Source: Paenibacillus melissococcoides (GTDB lineage: Bacteria; Bacillota; Bacilli; Paenibacillales; Paenibacillaceae). From it: 64,000 nucleotides of DNA. Position numbers and translations under genes: made by a program. The notes under the pieces were generated by a model that had not been told where the DNA came from, did no database searches, and saw only the letters and a list, made by a program, of their open reading frames with translations. This document shows, piece after piece, positions 1 through 8,161 of this stretch (position 1 is the stretch's first letter; every line of letters begins with the position of its first letter). Where the stretch lies: the NCBI GenBank assembly GCA_944800085.1, contig CALYLO010000001.1, forward strand, positions 1,513,001-1,577,000, given 5' to 3'.

Positions 1-100
1 CCTATAGGCATTGCAAAAGAATAGGGACGACAGGTCATCAGAGAAGGCGGGGCGGGAAAAACGGCGTCGGGGAAAGCGGTGGAAGATGGATGGGAACAGA

Positions 101-345
101 GAAATCCTGCGCCAATGCAGGAAGTTACGCTATTTGCTCAGCTCTTTGATGAAATTCCTGCAAAAGTACATCAATTCCGCCGGTTTTTACTTTCCATTCA
201 TTGGTATGGCGGAAATTCATGCCGTTTTGCAGGAATTGCGGTACCGGAGTAAACATCATAAAGGAAAACTGCATGTTCGCAGCTTGTTTAGCAAGCTGAG
301 CTGTCAGAAGGTGGGGCGGAGCTGTCTCGCTGCAGCTAACAAACT
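101..345 (+). repeat. Dispersed TGCA-rich intergenic repeat, copy 1
   Basis: A non-coding stretch built from short CCTGC...TTTTGCAGG type complementary motifs. It recurs at four other places in the window: reversed at 12552-12766, 12841-13061 and 32410-32541, and IS-split at 25021-25089 plus 26602-26786. This copy is continuous and shows the full order of blocks: AATCCTGC, GATGAAATTCCTGCAAAAGTAC, CCGTTTTGCAGGAA, AAACATCATAAAGGAAAACTGCA and GCTGTCTCGCTGCAGCTA. No transposase or protein is encoded. The long reading frame across 11-901 is not supported, because it runs antisense into the peptidase gene. Confidence 0.75.
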
Positions 346-421
346 AGCTTATGGGCTGCTTATGAAGACTGCTTATGGGACCAACCCCTTGTTCAACATA
401 ATAGGAGCAGCAGCGGGGGAG

Positions 422-1663
422 CTACAGCGAGATGAGATCCCGGGACAGCTTGTTCAATCGCTCACCGCCGGTGTCCGTAACCAGCACCATATCCTCGATC
501 ATGATGGAGCCAATGCCGTAGCCGTAGTACGGCGTCTCCAGGCAGATGACCATGCCCGGAACGAAGACGGCTTCCTCTGCCGGGCTCAGGAACGGGGCCT
601 CCTCGGCCGCCAGGCTCAGGCCTGCGCTGTGGCCCAGATGGCCCCGGTTGTAATTCGGCAGGCCGGAGCGGCGGATGACCTGCATCGCCTCGTCAAATGC
701 GCGGCTCATCGGCAGACCCGGCCCGATCAGCTCCAGCAGCCGGTCATGTCCGGCCCGCAGCGCGCCGTAGATGCGCTTCACCGTATCCGAAGGCGAGCCG
801 AGCACGAAGGTGCGGGCCATGTCCGAACCGTAGCCGGCCACATCGACGCCGACGTCGAATTTGATCACGTCGCCGGGCTCTGCCGGACGCGTGTCGAATA
901 GATGCGCGGGTGCGAACTTCGCCCCGACGGAAATCATATGGAAGCGGGAAGGCGCTCCATCCGCACGGGTCAGCAAGGCAAGCCGGAACGCGTCGGCAAT
1001 GTCGGCCGCCGAGCTGCCGGCCCGGATTCCCTTTATCGCTTCGGCGATGCCGATTTCGGCGTAAGCGCAGCTTTGGCGAAGCTGCTCGACTTCCCAAGGC
1101 GTCTTGCGCGCACGCAGCTCGGTCAGCAGCCCGCCGGCCTCCGTCAGCTCCAGCGCAGGCACAGCTTGGCGCAGCGCATTCACGGCAGCATATCGCATCG
1201 CGCTCAGCTCGACAGCCACCTTGCCGCCGCGAATCCCGTATTCCGCCAGCACCTCCCGGAGCAGTCCGAACATTTCCTCGACTTGATGGTTGACGGGCCG
1301 CCGTCCTTCGTACCGATCGCCGCGCAGTCCGAGCGGATCGTCGACGTCAACCCAGGTCGGGTACGTTCGCAGCTCGCATTGGGGCAGATCGTCCGGTACG
1401 CCCGCGGCCTCGAACTCATTCATGATAATTACCGTGCGGCGGGACGGATCGCGGAATATCACCGCCAGCGCGACTTCATTCATGCGCAACGTATACATGA
1501 ACGTGCTCGGATGACCGGACAAGTAGTAGAAATTTTCGCAGCTCGATGCCACGATCGCTTCTACGTTCTCCCGCTCCATTATCGCCCGCGCCCGTTCCGT
1601 GACATCTTGCAAATGCTCTGCTTTGCCGTAAACCACATTGTCAACTCCTTCGAAGCCGCTCAT
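422..1663 (-). CDS. M24 family metallopeptidase (Xaa-Pro aminopeptidase/creatinase-like)
   Basis: The 413-residue protein has a creatinase-type N-terminal domain (about 15-180) and a pita-bread M24 catalytic domain (about 190-410). All five expected metal ligands are visible: D270 (KFDVGV), D281 (GSDMARTF), H345 (GHLGHS), E376 (CLETPYY) and E390 (IEDMVLV). No signal peptide is seen, so it should act in the cytoplasm. The ATG overlaps the stop of the upstream ABC ATPase by four bases, so translation is probably coupled. It is the last gene of an amino-acid uptake operon. A plausible inferred role is cleaving proline-containing peptides, or an imported amide-type compound, brought in by the transporter. 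The substrate cannot be read from the sequence. Confidence 0.9.
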   Translation of the reverse strand: MSGFEGVDNVVYGKAEHLQDVTERARAIMERENVEAIVASSCENFYYLSGHPSTFMYTLRMNEVALAVIFRDPSRRTVIIMNEFEAAGVPDDLPQCELRTYPTWVDVDDPLGLRGDRYEGRRPVNHQVEEMFGLLREVLAEYGIRGGKVAVELSAMRYAAVNALRQAVPALELTEAGGLLTELRARKTPWEVEQLRQSCAYAEIGIAEAIKGIRAGSSAADIADAFRLALLTRADGAPSRFHMISVGAKFAPAHLFDTRPAEPGDVIKFDVGVDVAGYGSDMARTFVLGSPSDTVKRIYGALRAGHDRLLELIGPGLPMSRAFDEAMQVIRRSGLPNYNRGHLGHSAGLSLAAEEAPFLSPAEEAVFVPGMVICLETPYYGYGIGSIMIEDMVLVTDTGGERLNKLSRDLISL

Positions 1664-2421
1664 GCTTCCGGCTCACTGCCAAGCTGCCGCAAAAACTTGC
1701 GGGCCCGCTCCGTCTCCGGCTGTGTAAAAAATTGCTCTGGCGAGCCTTCCTCCTGGATTTTCCCGTCGCTCATAAAAATAACCCGATTCGCCACTTCCCG
1801 CGCGAATCTCATCTCGTGGGTGACGACGATCATCGTCATCCCTTCCGTGGCAAGCTGCTTCATCACCGCCAGCACCTCTCCCGTCAACTCGGGATCGAGC
1901 GCCGAGGTCGGCTCGTCGAACAGCATGATCTGCGGCTGCATGGCAAGAGCGCGGGCAATGGCTACCCGCTGCTGCTGGCCGCCGGACAGCCGGGAAGGAT
2001 GTTCATTTTTTTTGCTTAACAATCCGACCTTGGCAAGCAGCGACTCGCCAATTTCGACCGCCTGCGCCTGGTTCATTTTTTTCACGATCATAGGGGCCAT
2101 CTTGACGTTCTCCAGGACGGTCATATGGGGGAACAAATTGAACGATTGGAACACCATCCCGGTTAACGTGCGAATATGCCGCACCGCTTCCTTCTTGGCG
2201 GCTTCGCTCATGGAAGCGCTCCAGTCCGCATCGCCTACCCGGATCGAACCTGTGTCCGGCGCCTCCAGGCCGTTCAAGCAGCGCAGCAGCGTGCTCTTGC
2301 CGGAGCCGCTCGGCCCGACGAGGACCACGATTTCTCCGGAATCAATATGCAGGTTGATGTCTTCGAATACGGTCAACTCGCCGAACCGTTTGCCGAGATT
2401 GTTTACTTCTATCATGTGCAT
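1660..2421 (-). CDS. Polar amino acid ABC transporter, ATP-binding protein (GlnQ/HisP type)
   Basis: The protein is about 253 residues, the usual length for this family. It carries Walker A (GPSGSGKS, near residue 38), signature LSGGQQQR (near 146), Walker B (IMLFDEP) and the H-loop histidine in VTHEM. It would power the permease encoded just upstream. I chose the ATG at 2421 because an AAGGA motif lies six bases before it. A GTG three bases upstream is too close to that site, and a second ATG follows at 2415. The gene ends in a four-base overlap with the peptidase gene. Confidence 0.95.
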   Translation of the reverse strand: MHMIEVNNLGKRFGELTVFEDINLHIDSGEIVVLVGPSGSGKSTLLRCLNGLEAPDTGSIRVGDADWSASMSEAAKKEAVRHIRTLTGMVFQSFNLFPHMTVLENVKMAPMIVKKMNQAQAVEIGESLLAKVGLLSKKNEHPSRLSGGQQQRVAIARALAMQPQIMLFDEPTSALDPELTGEVLAVMKQLATEGMTMIVVTHEMRFAREVANRVIFMSDGKIQEEGSPEQFFTQPETERARKFLRQLGSEPEA

Positions 2422-2430
2422 CACACGTCC

Positions 2431-3075
2431 TTAATAGGCTTTTGATAACCGCGTCTCGATGCGGTTCAGAATAAAGGAGAAGAACACGCTCATCACCCAA
2501 TACATGAGCGCGATCGCCACATAAAAAGGCATGGCGACATAATACTGCGCGATAAGCAGTTGAGCGGAACGCAGCAGCTCGGTCACGGTAACGATGGAGA
2601 CGAGCGACGTCTCCTTCAGCATCCCGATGAACGTGTTGCCGAGCGGCGGGATCGCCACCCGGGCCGCCTGCGGCAGCACGACGCGCCGCATCGTCTGCCA
2701 AGGCGTCAGGCCCAGGGACTGAGCGGCTTCCGTCTGCCCCCCGGGCACGGATAGAATCGCGCCGCGGAGCGTCTCGGACAAGTACGCGCCGATGTTGATG
2801 CTCAGGGAGATAAAGGCAGCGGCAAGCGGCCCCAGCGTGATTCCGAAATCGGGCAGTCCGTAATAGATAATGAAGATCTGCACCAGGATCGGCGTGCCCC
2901 GAATAAGGGAGACGTATCCTTTGGCCAGCGTGCGGACGAGCCGGTTTCCTTTCAAGCGGGCAATGGCCACGACGATCCCGATAATGAGCCCGAAAAACAT
3001 GGAGACGATCGTAATCAGCAAGGTGTAGTACGCGCCTGTTAAGAGAAATTGAATATTACTAAAGACCAGCTCCAT
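2431..3075 (-). CDS. Polar amino acid ABC transporter, permease (HisM/GlnP type)
   Basis: A 214-residue integral membrane protein with about five membrane helices. The EAA loop that docks the ATPase reads EAAQSLGLTPWQTMRRVVLP (near residues 136-155), with the conserved G about 20 residues from the helix end. AGGAGG lies eight bases before the ATG. Only one permease gene is present, so the transporter is probably a homodimer, as in many Firmicute systems of this class. It lies between the binding protein and ATPase genes, only ten bases before the latter. Confidence 0.95.
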   Translation of the reverse strand: MELVFSNIQFLLTGAYYTLLITIVSMFFGLIIGIVVAIARLKGNRLVRTLAKGYVSLIRGTPILVQIFIIYYGLPDFGITLGPLAAAFISLSINIGAYLSETLRGAILSVPGGQTEAAQSLGLTPWQTMRRVVLPQAARVAIPPLGNTFIGMLKETSLVSIVTVTELLRSAQLLIAQYYVAMPFYVAIALMYWVMSVFFSFILNRIETRLSKAY

Positions 3076-3102
3076 TATCTGTATCCTCCTGGCTCTTGCT
3101 CA

Positions 3103-3918
3103 TTAGAAGTTCGGATCGACATCGAACCATTTATGGAAAATTTCCGCGAATGTGCTGTCGGATTTCATCTCGGCGAGCGCTTTATTGATCGCATCGAGCA
3201 GCTCCGGATTGTTTTTGCGGATCGCGATCCCGGCAAAATCCTCTTTAATCGGCTCGCCGACCGCTTTCACCTTGAACTGATTTTTCTCGATGAGCGGCTT
3301 GATGGCGAACACGTTATTGATCGTCGCGTCGATGCGGCCGACGTCCAGGTCTTTCAGAGAGGTGATGACATCGTTATATGTGGCGATCTCAAACGTGCCG
3401 ACCTTCGGCATCGCGACGTCGCGCAAATATTTCTCGTCATTTGTTCCCAGCCCGACGCCAATCTTTTTGTCTTTGAAATCTTCGATCTTCTGAATCGTCG
3501 TGTTGTCGCTCTTGACGATGACGTTGACGGCGTTCTTCACGTAAGGCGTGGAGAAATCCATCATCTTTTTGCGATCCTCGGTAATCGTCACTTGGCTGAC
3601 CAGCGCATCGTATTTATTTTGTTGCAGTCCTTCAATCAGTCCGGAAAACTCGCCGGTGATAAATTCCACTTCCACGCCGAGGCGCTTCGCCACTTCTTTG
3701 GCGACGTCCGCATCGAAGCCGTCGACCTCGTGCTTGTCGTTCAGGAAGTTATATGGGGCATAGGTGCCCATAAGACCGACTCTGATTTTGCCGGCCTTCT
3801 TGATCTGCTCAAGCGCGTTCGCGTTTTGGGCCGGCTTGCTTCCGCATGCGGCGAGACCGACAGACAGAACCGTGAGCAGCAGGGCGGCTTTGACGAATTT
3901 TTGCAGTTTGACAGACAT
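3103..3918 (-). CDS. Extracellular amino acid-binding lipoprotein (SBP family 3)
   Basis: The 271-residue protein begins with a lipoprotein signal whose lipobox LAAC places the acylated cysteine at residue 25. The mature part is a two-lobed family 3 solute-binding protein: IRVGLMGTYAPYNF near the start, the VDGFDADVAKEVAKRLG segment, and VSQVTITEDRKKMMDFSTPY in the ligand cleft region. The ribosome binding site AAGGAGG is eight bases before the ATG. It precedes the permease by 27 bases. The ligand is probably a polar amino acid or derivative; the exact compound is not deducible here. Confidence 0.95.
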   Translation of the reverse strand: MSVKLQKFVKAALLLTVLSVGLAACGSKPAQNANALEQIKKAGKIRVGLMGTYAPYNFLNDKHEVDGFDADVAKEVAKRLGVEVEFITGEFSGLIEGLQQNKYDALVSQVTITEDRKKMMDFSTPYVKNAVNVIVKSDNTTIQKIEDFKDKKIGVGLGTNDEKYLRDVAMPKVGTFEIATYNDVITSLKDLDVGRIDATINNVFAIKPLIEKNQFKVKAVGEPIKEDFAGIAIRKNNPELLDAINKALAEMKSDSTFAEIFHKWFDVDPNF

Positions 3919-3960
3919 GGTGGTAGCCTCCTTATAGGGTCTTCATATCAGTAAAATGGG

Positions 3961-4545
3961 TTATCCGAGCAACCCCCGGAATTCGAATCTAGCGGTTTCT
4001 TCGGCAATTTCCGCTGGGGAATAGGCGGACCTGAAATCGACCTCGTGCATCGGCCCGAACAGCCACTTGGACAGTACGCCCGTAATCAAACAGACGAGAA
4101 TGCCGGCCCGAAGCGGCAGATCATTCGCAGGAGGAAGCATGCCCAGCTCTACCGCCCGCAGCATGTTGTTTTTGAAAGCCTCCTCGAACGCAACCCACGT
4201 TTGCGAGACCGCTTCCCGTACCGGAGGGTCTGCGCCTTGGCCTTTCATCAGCAGGAAAGCCATCAGTTCCCGGTTCCGGCCGGCGAAGGTGAACAGCTCC
4301 GTGAGCAGCCGTGCGGACGAACGGACCATATCATCGACCGGGCCTGCGTGCTTGCGGTAGCCTTGCTCAATGACGTTCATCAGTTTCTCTTTTCCGTCTT
4401 CGATTAATTGCAGCACGAGCTGTTCCTTGCTTTGAAAATACCAATAGAATGTTCCTTGCGACACTCCTGCGGCTTTGACCACATCGGAAATCTTGGTGCT
4501 GTGATATCCCTTGCAGGCAAATAGCTTCAGGGCGGCGCCCATCAA
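3961..4545 (-). CDS. TetR/AcrR family transcriptional regulator
   Basis: The N-terminal helix-turn-helix is clear (ISDVVKAAGVSQGTFYWYFQSKEQL), followed by a helical ligand domain. The first start in frame is a TTG at 4545. The frame stays open upstream to 4587 and encodes RRHQLMGAALKLF, which matches the usual first helix of TetR proteins, so the true start may lie upstream at an unusual codon such as the CTG at 4587. It is the first gene after the promoter and operator at 4608-4675 and lies 42 bases before the binding protein gene. It probably represses itself and the whole uptake operon. Confidence 0.9.
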   Translation of the reverse strand: MMGAALKLFACKGYHSTKISDVVKAAGVSQGTFYWYFQSKEQLVLQLIEDGKEKLMNVIEQGYRKHAGPVDDMVRSSARLLTELFTFAGRNRELMAFLLMKGQGADPPVREAVSQTWVAFEEAFKNNMLRAVELGMLPPANDLPLRAGILVCLITGVLSKWLFGPMHEVDFRSAYSPAEIAEETARFEFRGLLG

Positions 4546-4607
4546 TTGATGACGGCGATCCTGATCTTGATTCGGTCCGGCAGGCAGCTCCTATCGCCCC
4601 TTTCCAC

Positions 4608-4627
4608 TTAACTGACGAGTCAGTTAA
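4608..4627. promoter_or_regulatory. Palindromic operator for the TetR regulator
   Basis: A perfect inverted repeat, TTAACTGAC-GA-GTCAGTTAA, has nine-base arms. It sits about 20 bases downstream of the -10 box and just before the TetR gene, as expected for an autoregulatory TetR operator. Binding by this protein is inferred from position and symmetry. Confidence 0.75.
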
Positions 4628-4646
4628 TGATAATTCCGATGGGATT

Positions 4647-4675
4647 ACTATATTTTAAAGCGAGGCTTGTGTCAA
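4647..4675 (-). promoter_or_regulatory. Sigma-A promoter of the TetR-ABC-peptidase operon
   Basis: On the minus strand, TTGACA (4675-4670) and TATAGT (4652-4647) are separated by exactly 17 bases. This near-consensus promoter points into the five-gene operon, with the palindromic operator directly downstream in the early transcribed region. Confidence 0.8.
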
Positions 4676-4855
4676 GCTATATTTTTGAAAGTGGGGGCGG
4701 TCTATCATTTTGATGGATCGCAGGGGCGCGGAAGCGAGCTAACTGCCGCTAGAAGCCGCGCTGACACTGAACGGTTGATGCGCTGCAGTACGGCATCGTT
4801 CTGACAAGGTCAACGGATGGAACGGATGGACAACGATAGCGCACGAACAACAAAG

Positions 4856-4895
4856 GCAGTTGCTGCAGGAGGTTTCTCCTTCTACAACTGCTTTT
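4856..4895 (-). terminator. Possible terminator downstream of the LuxR pseudogene
   Basis: GCAGTTG (4856-4862) pairs with CAACTGC (4885-4891), with an inner AGGAG/CTCCT pairing that extends the stem. The T tracts on either strand are short and interrupted, so activity is uncertain. Confidence 0.4.
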
Positions 4896-4962
4896 GGTAC
4901 ATTTCCCCGCAAAGGCTGATGCTGCGTGCAGCACAGGGCTTCTTCGGGCGGGAACCGATGCG

Positions 4963-5519
4963 TCATCCAACGCCGAAGCGGGAGAATAATTGCCAGATCA
5001 GTTCTCCGCGCTCGTGACTCCCGTTTTGCTGAAAATGGATTTGATGTGATCCTGCGCGGTATAGAAGGAAATATGAAGCGAATGCGCGAGATCTTTGGTC
5101 GACATGCCTCTGATGAGCGCATCGAGGATTTGCTTTTCGCGTTCGCTTAGCCCGTACGCTTCGGCCATCAGGCGCAGCGTGTCCGCCGGCCCGGTCGGCT
5201 CGAACGAGACGGCCAGCCGCGGTCCGTCTTCCGGTTCTTGGAGCCGACTTGCGCGAATCGCCAGATAAGGATGCCCGGGAAGATGGACGCAGGATTTGGC
5301 CGGAGACATCGCGGGAGGCGATGCCGCGGACAATGGCGACAACGCGCGGAAGCAAGCCGTCCTGACCGGCCGCCGAAGCGTGGCGCCGCCGATGCCTTCC
5401 CATTCGCGCAGCCGCGACAACCAGCGGTGCGCGGTTCCGTTGGCCGAGACGGTTATCCAGCACCAGAATGCCTGGATGCCTGGCTCGATCTCGGGCTCTG
5501 CCTTCGTCTCCGCAGGCAA
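4963..5519 (-). pseudogene. Decayed LuxR/NarL-type regulator gene
   Basis: The C-terminal part of a LuxR-type regulator is recognisable: LSEREKQILDALIRGMSTKD and SLHISFYTAQDHIKSIFSKTG form the helix-turn-helix. The protein sense jumps between two reading frames. The end RGELIWQLFSRFG follows only after a one-base shift near 5010. Upstream, NRAPLVVA and GQDGLLPRVVAIVRGIASRD sit in one frame, while REWEGIGGATLR and HLPGHPYLAIRASRLQEPED sit in the other. At least three frameshifts and no good start indicate a dead gene. Confidence 0.75.
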
Positions 5520-5710
5520 TGCGAAGCTCGAACGGCGCAGGCGCAGCGCAATGGCCGGGACGAGAGAAGTGCCCGGGAAATTTTTGAATAAAAAGCGATG
5601 CTATTTCCTAATCATGATAATTGAACAATGCGAACAATTGTTCTATAATTATACGTACAATTCATTGTTCTAAGTTGATTTACTGATGGAATTACAAGGG
5701 AGATCATGAT

Positions 5711-6125
5711 ATGGATCAAGCAATCCAAAAACTGTTTTCTGAATTAGAATCCGAAGTTAAGGATTTCCAATATGAAGCTTTGCAGAAGCTTTTAGCAGTA
5801 ACGGATAAAGAAGTGGATTGGGCTTATGAAGTTTTGGATCAATTATTGGGATGGTTAACCGACCGGGAAAATCACAAAGATCCCGAGCAGCTCAGTTTCT
5901 CTCTAATTTAGCGCTCAGTGACCCGGAAAAACGGATCGCTTTCGAAAATGCTCCGTTGAGAAGAATGGTACATTGATTCGGGACGCTATCATTGTAGGCT
6001 TAAAGAAAATGTACGATGAATGAAAAGACGAAGAAATTAAGCAAACTGCTTTACAATTGATAGAATCAGAAGATGATATTAAATATCGCAATAAGTATGC
6101 GAAAACATGGCCAAATAATCCTTAA
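5711..6125 (+). pseudogene. Frameshifted helical (HEAT-repeat-like) small protein gene
   Basis: A well-formed start (GGGAGATCATGAT before the ATG) leads to 66 codons of helical protein beginning MDQAIQKLFSELESEVKDFQ. The sense then continues in the +1 frame from about 5878 (RSRAAQFLSNLALSDPEKRI). After further stops it continues as LIRDAIIVGLKKMYDE and KDEEIKQTALQLIESEDDI, ending at 6125. The pattern of paired helices resembles HEAT-type proteins. It has one frameshift and at least two in-frame stops. The function is unknown. Confidence 0.55.
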
Positions 6126-6258
6126 CCGCACTGAGGTTGATTATAAACTGCCTGTCTGAGAAGACGTGTTCATTTTGGTCTTCAATCAACATTAATAACA
6201 TCGCTTAATAAAAAGATGCACACGCCTGACTTCGAGCGAGCCGTCCAAATGACGAAAG

Positions 6259-6319
6259 AAAATAAAGTTATAGACTAGGCAAATAAAGTTGTAGACTGTG
6301 AAAATAAAGTATTAGACTG
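6259..6319 (+). repeat. Tandem 21-bp transposase-site-like array, element 1
   Basis: Three copies start at 6259, 6280 and 6301, exactly 21 bases apart, so they lie on the same face of the helix. The core is AAATAAAGT, two or three variable bases, then AGACT. Confidence 0.85.
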
Positions 6320-6342
6320 ACGCATTTGTTCTGTTTTTTACC

Positions 6343-6711
6343 TTGATGCCCTTCTTTATTCCAATACCAGGAGGCAATAGCTTATTTCTTCAAAATATGA
6401 ATCTGGTTCCTTTTAGAGATGTGATTAAAGGAATTAACGGTGCTATAAGGGAAGCTATTCTAAATATTATTATGTTAATACCATTTGGATTTTTACTTCC
6501 TATTCGTAAGAAAAAGAAATGTAATTACTATAACTCATTTTTCATTATTATTTTCTTTATCAAAAGAGCTAATGCAATTACTGTATATATGGTCAGCAGG
6601 ACCAATAAGTAAAAGTTTGATGTTACAGATTTAATAAATAATACTATTGGAGGAATGATTGGCTATTTAATTTTTCTTATTTTTCGTCCACTTATTAATA
6701 AGATGATCTAA
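6343..6711 (+). pseudogene. VanZ-like membrane protein gene, frameshifted
   Basis: The first frame encodes NLVPFRDVIKGINGAIREAI and NIIMLIPFGFLLPI, the hallmark start of VanZ-family proteins. From about 6550 the sense moves to another frame: LFSLSKELMQLLYIWSAGP, then DVTDLINNTIGGMIGYLIF, ending at 6711. The N-terminus is short and no clear ribosome binding site is visible. It is cargo inside mini-element 1. It is probably not functional because of the frameshift. Confidence 0.65.
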
Positions 6712-6751
6712 CAAATAAAGTAACAATATTTATAGAATAAACGTGTGATTC

Positions 6752-6904
6752 AACTAACGGGAAACGTTAGTTCAATGAAACAGCGACAGTCTAGAACTTT
6801 ATTTTCTCGTCCTTAGCTGTCGCTGTTCCAATATAGACATCCGGTCTAATACTTTATTTTCTGCTGACAACGAGCCTTAGAAGTGATTCTTGAGGCTCGT
6901 TGTC
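6752..6904. other. Cluster of three perfect hairpins
   Basis: The inverted repeats are AACTAACG/CGTTAGTT (6752-6772), AACAGCGACAG/CTGTCGCTGTT (6779-6827, enclosing one 19-bp end site) and GACAACGAGCCT/AGGCTCGTTGTC (6866-6904). The last straddles the right terminus of mini-element 1. None is followed by a clean T run, so they may be structural rather than terminators. Confidence 0.5.
6787..6860 (-). repeat. Spaced inverted end sites, element 1
   Basis: Inverted copies of the 19-bp motif lie at 6787-6805 and 6842-6860, 55 bases apart. They are in the opposite orientation to the tandem array at 6259-6319. Confidence 0.8.
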
Positions 6905-7071
6905 TCTTACGGCCAAAGTGGACTTTTTGAGAATCGCTCTCTCTTTTTCTTCTGAAAAACCAATGATAGATTTTGGTTGAATTGCCATGTATTCATAGTA
7001 AAATTGCCTTTTAATAGCTTGCATGCTATAATAACAACCTAACATCTACCACATAAAGGGGGAAGAGGAAT

Positions 7072-7536
7072 ATGAGGAAATATTTCCGTAACACGTTTTT
7101 TGCTTTCTTCGTTGTCGCCTTAGTAGTTACATTCACTACACCACAAACGGGATATGCAGAAACTAGTAAAAACTTCGAGTTCAATGTCGGGTACAGAGAT
7201 GATGGCGCGTATGCAACGAAAAGTTCTGGTAAAAGGTTCGAGGTTACATTTAAGAAGCCAGTAAAATATTTATCGTTTGCTGCTGTGCTAGACGATTATA
7301 GTAAGAAAGAACTCCCACTGAAGCTTTATTTTCGCATAGAAGAAAAACTCGATAACGGAAGAACACATATTTTCAAGGACAAGAAAATTAAATTTAGTTA
7401 TATTGGAGAAAGAGATTCATCAGAAGGCTACACACAAACAATTGATCCCGGTACTTATTATGTGTATGTTTCACGAAGAGATGGTTCAGTCCATCCAATA
7501 GAGGGTAATGGTTACTTCTATTATGATTATGAGTAA
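7072..7536 (+). CDS. Small secreted protein of unknown function
   Basis: A GGGGGAAGAGG site precedes the ATG. The 154-residue product starts with a Sec signal peptide: a basic start, then a hydrophobic stretch FFAFFVVALVVTF, and probable cleavage after GYAE near residue 31. The mature part (about 125 residues) is rich in aromatic and basic residues with alternating beta-type patterns and no cysteine. It ends GNGYFYYDYE. I do not recognise a family. It is the only intact gene in the passenger of the composite element, and its AT-rich codon use differs from the GC-rich nrd genes nearby, which fits transfer. Confidence 0.7.
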   Translation: MRKYFRNTFFAFFVVALVVTFTTPQTGYAETSKNFEFNVGYRDDGAYATKSSGKRFEVTFKKPVKYLSFAAVLDDYSKKELPLKLYFRIEEKLDNGRTHIFKDKKIKFSYIGERDSSEGYTQTIDPGTYYVYVSRRDGSVHPIEGNGYFYYDYE

Positions 7537-7599
7537 TAAGTAAGTAATAAAGCAGGGATTCTTTGCCTAACGAAGCAGATCCCATAATGTGAGACAAAT

Positions 7600-7661
7600 A
7601 AACACCTTCAAGAGAATGTTCTTATATCGTAAGATATAAAGACAACCTTGGAGGTGTTTTT
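7600..7661 (+). terminator. Long nested hairpin followed by a T run
   Basis: AAACACCT (from 7600) pairs with AGGTGTTTT (to 7660). A second hairpin, TTATATC/GATATAA, nests inside. It could end transcription of the secreted-protein gene, or be the start of the IS3 fragment that follows. Confidence 0.4.
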
Positions 7662-7664
7662 ACA

Positions 7665-7778
7665 TTAGCAACAAGAGTGAGCTATCCAGTAGATGTGAAG
7701 ATGCAAACGATTCAGATAAGATTGGCAGGCGGCGTTCCAATACAGGTACCGTTGATAAAAAGCTTCATCATGACCAAC
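7665..7778 (+). pseudogene. IS3-family OrfA N-terminal fragment
   Basis: Reading from 7665 gives ATRVSYPVDVKMQTIQIRLAG, which resembles the beginning of Bacillus-type IS3 OrfA proteins. An extra codon and later divergence show decay. It is cut off at 7778 by the left terminus of mini-element 2. Confidence 0.45.
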
Positions 7779-7787
7779 TGTTGAAAG

Positions 7788-7847
7788 AAAATAAAGTACC
7801 AGACTGAAAAATAAAGTTTTAGACTGAGAAAATATAGTTGTAGACTG
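7788..7847 (+). repeat. Tandem 20/21-bp transposase-site-like array, element 2
   Basis: Copies start at 7788, 7808 and 7829. The third has ATATAG in place of ATAAAG. Confidence 0.85.
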
Positions 7848-7992
7848 TAGGCGCTGTAGGGCGTGACGGTGGTGGACGGACTTACGCAGCAGCTGCTCAC
7901 ATTCCTGGTACTCCGGAATCGATGCGTGCTACCGATCTGCATGCCGATTCCGGTGGACGGATATGCGTAGCCACACCTCTCATTCATTCACT

Positions 7993-8135
7993 CAGTCTAA
8001 TACTATATTTTCTGGTTTTCATTTTTTAACGAATCATAATCATGAGACAGTCTAAAACTTATTTCTCGAATGCTGACGATTTTTCATACACAAAAATCGC
8101 GGAAAATCAACGATTCCAGTCTAGTACTTTATTTT
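7993..8135 (-). repeat. Spaced inverted end sites, element 2
   Basis: Inverted copies lie at 7993-8011, 8048-8065 (one base short) and 8117-8135. Spacings are 55 and 69 bases. The 55-base interval repeats the one in element 1. Confidence 0.8.
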
Positions 8136-8161
8136 TTCTGTACACCAAAGGCTCGTTTTTT

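Larger units (their letters stand above)
6250..6869 (+). mobile_element. Mini-element 1 (left arm of the composite)
   Basis: The termini are TGACGAAAG (6250-6258) and, inverted, TGTCAGCAG (6869-6861). It contains the tandem array 6259-6319, the VanZ-like pseudogene and two inverted sites at 6787 and 6842. The outer right flank ACGAG does not match the left CCAAA, so this arm is not a separate recent insertion. Confidence 0.55.
6250..8144. mobile_element. Composite non-autonomous element with Tn7/Tn552-like ends
   Basis: The unit is 1895 bp and flanked by a 5-bp direct repeat CCAAA (6245-6249 and 8145-8149). Both ends carry a 19-bp motif AAAATAAAGTnnTAGACTG that always starts nine bases inside a TG...CA terminus. 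The left end has three copies in a 21-bp ladder and the right end has three widely spaced inverted copies, like the asymmetric transposase-binding arrays of Tn7-type elements. Two sub-elements (6250-6869 and 7779-8144), each with both end types, flank a passenger with a secreted-protein gene and an IS3 fragment. No transposase gene is present, so any movement needs help in trans. Confidence 0.7.
7779..8144 (+). mobile_element. Mini-element 2 (right arm of the composite), 366 bp
   Basis: The termini are TGTTGAAAG (7779-7787) and, inverted, TGTACAGAA (8144-8136). It has a tandem array at 7788-7847 and inverted sites at 7993, 8048 and 8117. The 145 bases between the arrays encode nothing recognisable. 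It has the same orientation and end architecture as mini-element 1. Confidence 0.6.
6237..8161 (+). terminator. Rho-independent terminator split by the composite element
   Basis: CGAGCC (6237-6242) and GGCTCG (8150-8155), the latter followed by six T, would form a compact terminator with loop GTCCAAA if bases 6250-8149 were removed. The element at 6250-8144 lies exactly in the loop and has duplicated CCAAA. The terminator is therefore interrupted today. Confidence 0.7.

Noticed and set aside
11..901. 296-codon open frame at the window start
   Set aside because: It runs antisense into the M24 peptidase gene, covers the dispersed repeat, and has low-complexity Arg/Ala-rich sequence typical of shadow frames.
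902..2434. 510-codon frame on the plus strand across the peptidase and ATPase genes
   Set aside because: Shadow of two well-supported minus-strand genes; no start signal.
6854..7045. 63-codon minus-strand frame beside the secreted-protein gene
   Set aside because: Its stop lies in the transposon end and a hairpin, with no clear ribosome site. It could be a decayed fragment but is not supportable.
7712..7987. 91-codon minus-strand frame inside mini-element 2
   Set aside because: It crosses the tandem end sites, and its composition follows the repeats; no start signal.
6259..8135. CRISPR array
   Set aside because: The repeats are 19-21 bp, directly abutting in threes and inverted elsewhere, without unique spacers of constant length. 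Transposase-binding arrays fit better.
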